The notes beneath the pieces were generated by a model that did no database searches, was not told the DNA's origin, and saw nothing but the letters and a program-made list of their open reading frames with translations. Below are positions 55,640-64,000 of a stretch of 64,000 bases of DNA, piece by piece. The DNA is from Nereocystis luetkeana (lineage: Eukaryota; Sar; Phaeophyceae; Laminariales; Laminariaceae). Position 1 is the stretch's first letter. Each line of letters starts with the position of its first letter. The position numbers were made by a program, and so were the translations under genes. The stretch spans positions 13,583,580 to 13,647,579 of the forward strand of contig JARUPZ010000003.1 in NCBI GenBank assembly GCA_031213475.1, written 5' to 3'.

Positions 55640-55945
55640 TGTAGCACATGGTGGGTGGATGGGTTGGTCGGTGGGGAAGTGGGCGAGTGAGTTCGTGGCT
55701 ATCTCTATGGGTGGATGCCGTGTTATTAATAGGAGTTTTGTTTTTGGGGCCGTGGTGATTCCACCGCTCGACAACTGCTGCTGCTGCTGCATGGTGCGTG
55801 CTGCTGTGTATGAACTGGGTGCTCCCCTACTGCTGTACGTACTGCTGCTGTACTGCTTTCGTACATGATGGGTGTGTCGATGGGTTAGTGGGTGGGTGGG
55901 CGGGTCGGTTGGTTGGTACGTGGGTGGGCGATTTCGTGCCTGTTG
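55640..55945. repeat. Tandem duplication with GGTGGGTGG and (CTG)n tracts
   Basis: Two related units: GTGGGTGGATGGGTTGGTCG...GTGGGCGA with TTCGTGGCT, and GGGTGTGTCGATGGGTTAGT...GTGGGCGATTTCGTGCC. CTG/TGC triplets lie between them. Confidence 0.6.
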
Positions 55946-56293
55946 GTGGTCACCCTGTTCTGTTTCTTGTGGCGATTTGTTCCTTGTCCGCTTTTACCTG
56001 TTGCGCTCTGGCATACTTCAGGGTGCTACGAGCACGAACATACAGGCAGTACACAGTGTATCCAAATATCGAAACTTCAACGTTCGAGATATCGCTTCGA
56101 ACGTGTTTTGCCCTCCACTCCAAGTGGCATATCCTCGACACTGAAAAAGAGCTCCGATGTACCGAATATCAAAATCGAGCAGACAACTTTCCTCGGTTTT
56201 ATCGATATCGCATCGAACTCGAGCCTTGAACGATATCCAGAACCAAGCGGTACCTACACTACGGACTGCGGTGACCATGATTATTATTTACTG

Positions 56294-56389
56294 ATGAACC
56301 CTTTTAGTACTTCTGTGTCCCGTTTTGGGGACAAATCACTTAGAATTTGACAGTCCCCAAAACGGGACTGCAGTCTTCAAAGGGTTAAC
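56294..56389. mobile_element. MITE-B copy
   Basis: GAACCCTTTTAGTACTTCTG ... CAGTCCCCAAAACGGGACTG then CAGTCTTCAAAGGGTTAA. Confidence 0.85.
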
Positions 56390-56401
56390 AGCTATATACC
56401 A

Positions 56402-56475
56402 CTCTGACCGGGAATGCAAAGCTCCGTTTGACATTTATATTGCAGTCCGGACGGAGCTTGCATTCCCGGTCAGAG
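56402..56475. mobile_element. Short near-perfect hairpin element
   Basis: Arms CTCTGACCGGGAATGCAAAG and its complement CTTGCATTCCCGGTCAGAG (one-base difference), extending to GCTCCGT/ACGGAGC. The loop is ~24 bp. It lies 12 bp from a MITE-B. Confidence 0.75.
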
Positions 56476-56649
56476 CGGTCAATGATATGACAGATGCCAT
56501 AGATAGTTGAACAACGTATTTACTTTGATATCTGGTACAAAATGTCATACCCTGGTATTACATATATAGCCCATTGAGCCACATAGCTCCATGGTGGGAA
56601 GAAAAGGCTGAAATCTTCTCGCGATAAAAATGAAGGCACGGAAGTTGCC

Positions 56650-57060
56650 CCCTTGGTGTTTGGAGTTGAGACCGCGTTGTGGCCCACTGCAGCCAAAAAG
56701 GTGGGGAAGTGGTACCGGGGGATCCTTGAAGCAGCCGAACGGTTCATGGTGAGGTGGCACGAGGCTGAGGCTGAGATGAGTAGACAGCGCCGCGCATCCG
56801 CCGTGGATGGTGCCCAAGGGAACGGGGGGGGAGGGGGCAACAGGACAAGTGGCAGAAAGCCCGACCGAGGCAATGCGGAGAGGGGGGGGAACAGGAGGGG
56901 TAGAAGGGAAACGGCGGTAGACGAAAGTAGGAAGGAGATGGCAGACAGGGTAGCAAGGCACCAAGTCGACTAGGAAGTAGAATATGACCATACTACTAGT
57001 GCTACCAACTGGTGCAGCTGGCTCGAACGTGGTCTTTCCTTGTCTTCTCTTTTAGTTTTG
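56650..57060 (+). mobile_element. Family D retroelement-like ORF end, diverged copy
   Basis: A 106-codon open frame from 56653 contains ALWPTAAKKVGKWYRGILE, AAERFMVRWHEAEAEMSRQR, a basic Gly/Arg-rich stretch, and ends DESRKEMADRVARHQVD at 56973. The same ending is seen in the copies at 57.2 and 63.2 kb (DERRAETAVWVARYQAD). It begins directly after a SINE-body fragment (56597-56641). A mobile-element coding region is inferred from its repetition; the protein type is not recognised. Confidence 0.5.
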
Positions 57061-57099
57061 TTTTTTTTTCTTTCTTGCGCTGACTCTCCGTGATTTTCA

Positions 57100-57845
57100 T
57101 TTCATTTTTTCTCTTCCTCTTCCTTTTCTGATTGATAAGCCGTACTCAAGGAGCCGTGTGGCGTGGTTGGAAGACGAACCTGCTCTGCTCGGCTCGTATT
57201 GTCTGACGCCAAGGGGCTGGGCATAGTTGACGAACGCAGGGCGGAGACGGCAGTCTGGGTAGCAAGGTACCAGGCGGATTAGCAGGGAGAACCTGGCTAT
57301 ACTACTCGTACCACAAGCTGCTGCCGCCACCTGGAAGGTGCTTTGGGCTTTGGTCTGCCTGTTATTTCCCCTTTGTTATTTTTCCTTGTTACTTTCTCCT
57401 TGGTTCTTTGTCTTACTCTGTTCACAAGCAGTGGTGTTTTTTTGTTATTTCTTCTTTTTTCCAGCTCGTTCTTTTTCAAGTGTTGGCCACCTCGCCTGCG
57501 GGGGGGGGGGCACGACAGATTGTTTCTCTTAGATTTTGCTTTCATTTTTCTTCTTTTTCTTTTTCGATTTGTCTACCTTGTTTTTGTTTTCTCTTTGATT
57601 GTTTCTTTTCGTTTCACTATTTCATAGATTGCGTATGCCGTGCCTGTCGTATCTAGTATGATGACATGGCTTTGCATTGCCCACTGCAGTTCACACTGCA
57701 CACGTGGCAACGTAGTATCTCTGTGGGGTAGCTTTGTGACCACAGAACTTGTATCTCTTCTAGGATTGAAGAATCGGCACGGACACTGGTTGTGCTGGAT
57801 GTCGACGGGTAGAAAGAACGGTTTAATGTGAAGAACACACACACA
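57100..57845 (+). mobile_element. Family D 3' end
   Basis: ORF end DERRAETAVWVARYQAD at about 57230-57283, then CTGCTGCCGCCACCTGG, a long T-rich stretch, GCCGTGCCTGTCGTATCTAG, GGCAACGTAGTATCTCTGTG, and GTCGACGGGTAGAAAGAACG then TTTAATGTGAAGAACAC. Confidence 0.75.
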
Positions 57846-57850
57846 CACAC

Positions 57851-57975
57851 GTACCGTAGCGGGAAGGGGGTAGAAGAGCCTGCTATGTGACCCCGGATCT
57901 GAGTTACGAGTTGGAAGGAGAGAGAGAAGAAGATGGGCGAAGATAGTAAATGGGAAGAGCAAAAGAAAAGAAAAA
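57851..57975 (+). mobile_element. SINE 3'-half in opposite orientation
   Basis: GTACCGTAGCGGGAAGGGGG, AGCCTGCTATGTGACCCCGG then ATCTGAGTTACGAGTTGGAA and a poly(A). Joined directly to the end of the family D copy, which suggests a shared 3' end or a chimeric insertion. Confidence 0.7.
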
Positions 57976-58090
57976 AAAAAAACTTAGATGTCATACCGCA
58001 CACCGCAGTCCGGAAATATCAAGGGCGGCTCAATCATCAACATGAACATAAAACGATCCTTACATCTCCTGGCAGGTTGGTGCCTGGTAC

Positions 58091-58186
58091 CGTCTGTTAG
58101 GACTGCAGTCCCGTTTTCGAAACAAACCACTCAAACTATTGAGAAGTTTGACCCCAAAGCGGAACTGCGGTGCTCTAAAGGGTTGA
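58091..58186. mobile_element. MITE-B copy
   Basis: GACTGCAGTCCCGTTTTCGA ... CCCCAAAGCGGAACTGCGGT then GCTCTAAAGGGTT. Confidence 0.75.
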
Positions 58187-58426
58187 TACATCACTAACGC
58201 GTGGGTGGGATCTATCTTCCCTACGTCGCACCGGCTACAAAAATACGTCCGTACGCCGACCAAGGTCCACGTTGAAGCGCTCATATTCAAGGATAACCAC
58301 CCAAGAAAGGTATGTACCTCCGGCCGTTGAGCCAATTTAGAGGTACACTATATATGCTGCCCTTTTTTTTTTCAAAGAGGAAACAAAATCGGAGGAGACA
58401 CAACAACCCTTCGTCGTGCCAAGGGT

Positions 58427-58659
58427 CATTCTTATCGGAGAGCTTTTTCCCAAATTTTCGACACATTTTTTTCGCGCAATTTTTCAATCTTCCATATTTT
58501 CCTGTTTTTTTTTCCAAATATTAGAATGTTAACGAACTTGATATTTTGGCTTCTGGAGAATTTCACGAATAGAGACAGAACGCCTCCGTATATCGATACA
58601 TATCTCCAATTATTTCCAAACTTTGGAAATTTTGGAAAAAACGCTCTCCGATAAGAATG
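58427..58659. mobile_element. Inverted-repeat element with CATTCTTATCGGAGAGC termini
   Basis: The left end CATTCTTATCGGAGAGC-TTTTTCCC and the right end GGAAAAAACGCTCTCCGATAAGAATG are inverted repeats of ~25 bp, with an AT-rich interior. Single copy in the window. Confidence 0.75.
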
Positions 58660-59277
58660 AGCCCAAGACCAAGAACGAGCCCATTCCAAAACCCTCATGG
58701 GAAACAGGAAACAAAAAGTAGCGGGGATCGAGAGAAACAAAACCTACTCTAAAACCTACGGCAAGGGCTCAGACTACAGCAGTGAATGTCTCGACTGAAC
58801 AGCTATCGGTGCCCACTTTGTCATCTTTCCTGTTCTATCCGTGACCACGGGCTGCATTTGTTGTGGGATCGAGTTTATATATAGAAGAACAACAAATCGT
58901 TCGTATCATACATGTGATACACTAAACATTGGAAAATTGGGGATGAGGGAAAAAACGCCCACCCCGCGACTTTCACCAAGAAATCGAGGGAGTCCGCCGA
59001 AACGTGGCACTCGTACTGGCGGTCGTGTTCGGCTTTTGACAATGAATCTCGTACGGGATTTGTACACCACAGCCCGCACCGTTTCCTTACTTCAGCAGCG
59101 AGTAGGTTTAGCAGTCTGGGAGAAGGGATCTTTAGGGATGTTTTTTACTTGAAAATGTGTAGCGTGGTCTGCACTTCGGAATCGTCGTCGGCATCTGAGA
59201 AATTTCCTGGTCCGATGCAAACTCGGCGTAGCCTCGTTTATGGCGAGTTTCGGCCCGTTTCGGCTGCGGTTTGGGGT

Positions 59278-59310
59278 CAGGGTTAGGGTTAGAGTAAGGG
59301 GTTGGGTCGG
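59278..59310. repeat. Short telomere-like GGGTTAGGGTTAG tract
   Basis: GGGGTCAGGGTTAGGGTTAG then AGTAAGGGG. It has about two TTAGGG units, so it is an interstitial trace only. A weaker one lies at 10617-10640. Confidence 0.6.
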
Positions 59311-59393
59311 GTCTTCGCCCGTGCCTTGATCCCAACAGGAACCAAAACATCCGAACAGCCTACCAACCTGAAGATCCCTTCTCCCAGATTGTT

Positions 59394-59486
59394 AACCCTC
59401 TCAGGACCCCAGTCCCGATTTGGGGACAAACTACTTATAATTAGAGCGAATTGTCCCCACATATGGGAGCGCGGTGCTAAAGGGGT
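59394..59486. mobile_element. MITE-B copy
   Basis: TTAACCCTCTCAGGACCCCA ... TTGTCCCCACATATGGGAGC then GGTGCTAAAGGGGTTAA. Confidence 0.8.
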
Positions 59487-59582
59487 TAAAGGTCCTCTCA
59501 GCAGCAGGGTAATTGTAGTTGAAATCTGGTACGTGTGATGATAGGGAATAAGCTACTGGTAAATAATAACATACCAGGTAAC

Positions 59583-59691
59583 TATTACGGGGGACCATGG
59601 TCAGTAGGACCTAGGGTATATATAAAAACCAATATATATAACCATTTTTACTAACACTATCTGGTCCTATTAACTATGGTCCCCCGTAATA
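59583..59691. mobile_element. MITE-A copy
   Basis: TA-TTACGGGGGACCATGG ... CTATGGTCCCCCGTAA-TA. The micro-motif TACCAGGTA ends 2 bp upstream (59572-59580). Confidence 0.9.
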
Positions 59692-60355
59692 GAAAGAAAC
59701 GTGAAAAAAAAAACGTCGTCGCATGACCATGGATGAATGAACATTACACCCCGTGCACGTGCAACCTCGGAAAATTATTTTCCAAACATAGACACCCACA
59801 CTCCTTGATTCTACAGCTTCAGGTTTTGTCGTCACACACGGGATGTGTACAGCCTTCATGAGGCCATGTAAAACCCCGTAGTACGAGCGATCGGAGCATC
59901 ACGCACAGGTTGCTGAGAGGAGATGAGATTCGAGCAGCTCCTCGAGGTCACAGGAACAAGTTTCACATCAAACGTAGACAGGAGGGAAAACGCTGGAAAA
60001 GACATCTGTCATGGTTCCTATAATAGTTTCTATGCATCGGGGGTCGACGTTCTTCTCCTCTCTCGAGGCTCACACAGAACTAAACTCGTTTGGGCTGGTC
60101 GGTGTTACTTGCACGGCGGTGGCTAATTTTTCCTTATTTAGCTTCCCAAGAGATTCTGTTTTTTTCGTTCTTGCTTGGTGGCTACCGGTACGCACAAAAA
60201 CGTACCTGGCACGAGGAACGAAACGCCTGCGGTGTTCTCTCTCTCTCTTTCTCCGCTCGCGACACCCCCGGGGATTTCAAGTCGATCATGTTTCCCCGAA
60301 GAGGAACGAACCTTGTATACATCACTTAATTGTGTTGGATGTTGAAAGATAATCG

Positions 60356-60472
60356 TATTACGGGGGGCCATAGGTATTAACAGGACCAAATATTGTTTGT
60401 AAAAATGGTCAAACATATACCGGTAGGTTTTATGTATACCATAGGTCCTGTTAACTATGGTCCCCCGTAATA
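60356..60472. mobile_element. MITE-A copy
   Basis: TA-TTACGGGGGGCCATAGG ... CTATGGTCCCCCGTAA-TA, with a TACCGGTA variant inside the central AT-rich part. Confidence 0.88.
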
Positions 60473-61064
60473 GTTCGAGACGATACTGGTCAAAGAATAA
60501 CGAGCGTAATCGATACGCTTTCGATACTCGATGCGTTCGTCGAAACCGTTGCTCAGTGTCCGCATAAAAACGGGGGCGTTTTCAACAAGAACACGGGCGG
60601 ATGCCAGGGGATGGAACGAAAAAATAAAACCGCGTTCGATATTTCGATTCGATATGAAATTAACACTACTCTACACAGAGCGACGCATCCTTCCCATGCG
60701 CGCATCGCTTGGCGTTCGCACTCTCTCACAGAAAATTAGGTTGGAACTTCGTCCGAAGGAGTGTGTAATATCATCACACGTACGTGTGGTAGTACTAAGT
60801 CGTACGTAACGGTACGTGCGACATTCTAGATTTGAGTCAATTTTAGTTCTCGAGGCTGTCGACCGTCGACTTTGGACCGAAGATCCCGACGTGGATAATA
60901 CCAGTCGAGCAAGTTTGTCGTCAGTCACTGGTCGGCTGGGCAGGTGCAGCTTGCGCTTTACCAGGTACCAAGTACAGGGTGGTCCCTCACAAACGCTGTG
61001 GTAGTGCCGGTATTTTTTTTCGGCTGGCACATTTCTTCACTCCAATGCTAAGCCTGTACACGCC

Positions 61065-61176
61065 TATTACGGGGGACCATAGTAAATAGGGCCAAATATT
61101 GTTAGTAAAAATAGGTAAATATATAGGTTTTTGTGTGTACCGTAGGTCCCCTATTTACTATGGTCCCCCGCAATAA
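61065..61176. mobile_element. MITE-A copy
   Basis: TA-TTACGGGGGACCATAG ... CTATGGTCCCCCGCAA-TA. Confidence 0.9.
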
Positions 61177-61512
61177 TCAAGTCCGGAGTAGCAGCTTCCG
61201 CAGGAGTGCCGGTTTACCTGGGTGGCACATACCCTCGGTCAGACGCGAACCCACGAAAATGATCTCAGTAGGTGCACCATGCACGGTTGACCGGATATCT
61301 TTAGAGGCGGGGGTGGACTCGTCAGCGGCTGCCCTAGCCTACGAGGGTATGGTATGATATCGGCTATGCCTCCTGTAAACGTAGTAAACCCTACCAGGTA
61401 CCAGGTGCTGCTGAGGGGTTGCACCCGAGCTCTCTATATACCCTGGTATTGTTTTTTTCAACATCACTGCCACAGCAGTACTTCCAGCCTAACTCGTACG
61501 AGGTTTTACCCT

Positions 61513-61619
61513 TAACCCTTTAAGAACCGCAGTCCCGTTTTGGGGACAATTTGGGACAAACCACTTGGAATTTGACTGGTGTGTCCTCAAAACGGGACTG
61601 GAGTTCTAAAGGGGTTAAC
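61513..61619. mobile_element. MITE-B copy
   Basis: TTAACCCTTTAAGAACCGCA ... CCTCAAAACGGGACTGGAGT then TCTAAAGGGGTTAA. Confidence 0.88.
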
Positions 61620-61659
61620 GAGCTTCTGGACAAGCCGTGGTCACAGGTGTCTACCCTTC

Positions 61660-61890
61660 TCCCCCCCCGGTACGTGCCTATATCTTTTGTCGCGCATAGG
61701 GTTCAGCATTCCCACTGCTCGTCGGTTTTCATCGAATGTGGCTAACTCACGCTCTCGCGCTTTCCGCTAATCCTTTTTTTTTAATGCAAGAAAAATCCCT
61801 TACGAGCATGCACTCGGAGAGACTTGAACCCACGAAATTGATCTTGATAGGCACGCGGACCACTTACCAAGCCACCGGGGACGCCGGCAC
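61660..61890 (-). mobile_element. Diverged SINE copy with a different tRNA-like head
   Basis: The body shares CCGGTACGTGCCT and TCATCGAATGTGGCTAACTC with the SINEs. The minus-strand head has CCCCGGTGGCTTGGTAAGTG (A box) and GTGGGTTCAAGTCTC (B box). Confidence 0.65.
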
Positions 61891-62013
61891 CAATGCTACG
61901 CAACAAATATAGCATGACAATACTGGTATTACTGCTGTAGTCGGACATACTGCTGGGCGCTCCCACAAGAGAGTTCGTCAGACCGCGCCTGGCATAGTTT
62001 TCGTCCGGACACC

Positions 62014-62474
62014 TGTTAACGGGGGACCATAGTAAATAGGACACACGGTATATACAAAAACCTATATATACCGTTATTTTTCCTAACAAAACATTTGGTC
62101 ATGTTTACTATATATATATTTTTTTTCTCATCCCATTTATTATCTTCGCACATCTTCGTCTCTCTCTCCTTCCAACTCGTAACTCAGATCCGGGGTAAAA
62201 TAGCAGGCTCTTCTCCCCCCTTCCCGCTACGGTACGTGCCTTCATTTTTATCGCGAGAAGATTTCAGCCTTTTCTTCCTTCGTCGACTCGCATCGAATTG
62301 TGCCTACCCACGCTGCAAGGCGCTCTCAACAATTGAATCCTGTTATATTTTTATTTTTGCAAATAAATTCAAAGTCCGACCCACCTGGGGCTCGAACCCA
62401 GGACTCGAACAAGTAGAATTCGAGGTTACCCACTTGAACCACCGGGGCGACCGGATTGGTCCCTCGTGAATAGG
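62014..62474. mobile_element. MITE-A interrupted by a SINE
   Basis: The MITE-A left part (TTAACGGGGGACCATAGTA ... CATTTGGTCATGTTTACTAT) ends at 62114. A full SINE follows, and the expected MITE right end (ATTGGTCCCTCGTGAATA) resumes at 62456-62473. Confidence 0.8.
62115..62454 (-). mobile_element. tRNA-derived SINE, full-length copy 3
   Basis: T-run 62119-62126 (minus-strand poly(A)), the CTCATCCCATTTATTATCTT body, and the tRNA-like head with CTGGGTTCGAGCCCC on the minus strand. Confidence 0.88.
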
Positions 62475-62624
62475 CCCCAGGCGGGATGGTATCAGGTGCC
62501 TGATACACAATAAACTTGGTATATTTTTGTTTATTTTCTCCATGTTTTTCTTTGTATCTTTTGTATTTTCTCTCGTCACTCTTTCAACGCATCTGGATTG
62601 CTACTGTAGCATGTGTACGCCGTG

Positions 62625-63060
62625 CCTGTCGTATCCAATACGACGACATGTGTGTGTGCGTTCTTCACATTAAACCGTTCCTTCTACCCGTCGACATCCA
62701 GCACAACCAGTGTCCGTGCCGATTCTTCAATCCTAGAAGAGATACAAGTTCTGTGGTCACAAAGCTACGCCAGAGAGAACTACGTTGCCACGTACCAGGT
62801 ACCTGGTATGCAGTAAGCACAGCAGTGGGCAACGCAATGCCATGTCATCGGACTACTGTACCTGGTAGATACGACAGGCACGACATACACGTTCTATGAA
62901 ATAGAGATACGAAAGGAAGCAATCAAAGAGAAAACAAAAACAACAAAGAAGACAAGAGAAAAAAAAAAAAATGAAAGCAAAAACTAGCAGAAACAATCTG
63001 TCGTGCCCCCCCCCCCGGCAGGCGAGGTGGCCAACACTTGAAAAAGAACGAGCTGGAAAA
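62625..63060 (-). mobile_element. Family D 3' end, minus orientation
   Basis: The reverse complement of the 63380-63800 copy, so the two copies face each other. Carries the filled TA sites at 62793-62808 and 62854-62867. Confidence 0.75.
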
Positions 63061-63177
63061 AAAGAAGAAAATAACAAAAACATGGCACTGCATAGTCTAC
63101 TCTGCTTACTGCTGTATTACAATGTATATACAACGTCCCGTATTAATGGTACTTATCTCTGCTGTGTCGTGGCTTTG

Positions 63178-63805
63178 TAACTGGCGTGGTTGGATGACGA
63201 ACATGCTCTGCTCGTTTCGTCTTGTCTGACGCCAAGGGGCTGGGCATAGTTGACGAACGCAGGGCGGAGACGGCAGTCTGGGTAGCAAGGTACCAGGCGG
63301 ATTAGCAGGGGGAACCTGGCTATACTACTCGTACCACAAACTGCTGCCGCCACCTGGATGGAGGGTGCTTCGGGCTTTGGTCTGCCTGTTATTTTCCCTT
63401 TGTTATTTTTTTTCCTTGGTTCTTTGTCTTACTCTGTTTACAAGCAGGTGTGTGTTTGGTTATTTTTTTCTTTTTTCCAGCTCGGTCTCCCCCAGATTGT
63501 TTCTTTTAGTTTTTGCTCTCATTTTTTATTTTTCTCTTTCGATTTGACTACTTTGTGTTTGTTTTCTCTTCGAGTGTTTCCTTTCGTTTCTCTAATTCAT
63601 AGAAGCCGTATCTAGTATAATGACATGGCATTGCATTGCCCGCTGTAGTGCTTACTGGATACGTGGCAACGTAGTATCTCTGTGACGTAGCTTTGTGACC
63701 ACATAACTTGTATCTCTTCTTAGGATTGAAGAATCGGCACGGACACTGGTTGTGCTGGATGTCGACGGGTAGAAAGAACGGTTTGATGTGAAGAACACAC
63801 ACACA
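63178..63805 (+). mobile_element. Family D 3' end, plus orientation
   Basis: ORF end DERRAETAVWVARYQAD at about 63250-63305, then the same 3' sequence as 57100-57845. It has the empty TA site corresponding to 62793. Confidence 0.75.
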
Positions 63806-64000
63806 ACTACAGAGCTTGCAGTTATCCAGGATGAAGAGTCGGCTCCTACACTGGGTGTGCTGGATGTCGACGGGCTACACGACAGATTATTTCTTCTAGT
63901 TTTGCTTTCCTTTTTCTTCTTTTTCTCTTTCGATTTGTCTTCTTTGTTATTGTTTTCTCTTTGATTTGTTTCCTTTCGCTCCCTATTTCATAGAATGTGT
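63806..64000 (+). mobile_element. Family D fragment cut by the window edge
   Basis: TGTGCTGGATGTCGACGGG and TTTCGATTTGTCTTCTTTG blocks recur out of their usual order. Confidence 0.5.

Noticed and set aside
59278..59310. Telomere or chromosome end
   Set aside because: Only about two TTAGGG units, followed by normal sequence.

Overview
The window is eukaryotic nuclear DNA with low gene density, canonical GT-AG introns (many donors GTGAGT or GTGAGR), introns up to about 5 kb, tRNA-derived SINEs, many small palindromic elements and long homopolymer or microsatellite tracts. Coding exons are GC-rich and full of Gly, Ala and Ser runs. This style fits a large stramenopile (brown-alga-like) genome. 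That placement is inference: no marker gene fixes the organism.

Four spliced genes can be supported. (1) Left edge, + strand, 378-1416: the last two exons of a TPR-repeat protein. (2) Minus strand, 16759 down to about 8042: a SECIS-binding protein 2 (SBP2) homologue. A ~1,030-residue first exon carries three RRM/UHM-like repeats, and four or five small exons encode the SBP2-specific segment and the L7Ae RNA-binding domain. (3) Plus strand, 18521-24042: a 99-residue two-exon protein whose CxxC...CxxC motif is completed only by splicing a 5.2-kb intron. (4) Minus strand, 53197 down to about 36250: a DA2/GW2/Sip5-type RING E3 ubiquitin ligase. It has a myristoylation-type N-terminus, a RING split between two exons, two UIM-like helices and an extremely long low-complexity C-terminus. 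Eleven main exons are placed, plus one possible micro-exon.

Genes 2 and 3 diverge from a 1.76-kb gap (16760-18520). Genes 1 and 2 converge across 1417-8041. Genes 3 and 4 converge across 24043-36249. No pathway link between them is visible: gene 2 belongs to selenoprotein translation, gene 4 to ubiquitination, and gene 1 is a generic scaffold protein.

The rest is repeats. The main families are: MITE-A (TA target, termini TTACGGGGG), MITE-B (termini GGGTT, core CAGTCCCG), a tRNA-derived SINE on the minus strand, a retroelement-like family D whose ORF ends ARYQAD, a GATC-rich family E, a family F that abuts C/G homopolymers, and several one-off inverted repeats.

The most unusual signal is a set of tiny TA-bounded motifs: TACCWGGTA, TACTGCTGTA, TACWGTA and TATTAATA. 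They are strongly over-represented. Aligned repeat copies inside the window show them as clean insertions at a TA dinucleotide. They look like excision scars of TA-target transposons, and TATTAATA is what excision of MITE-A itself would leave.
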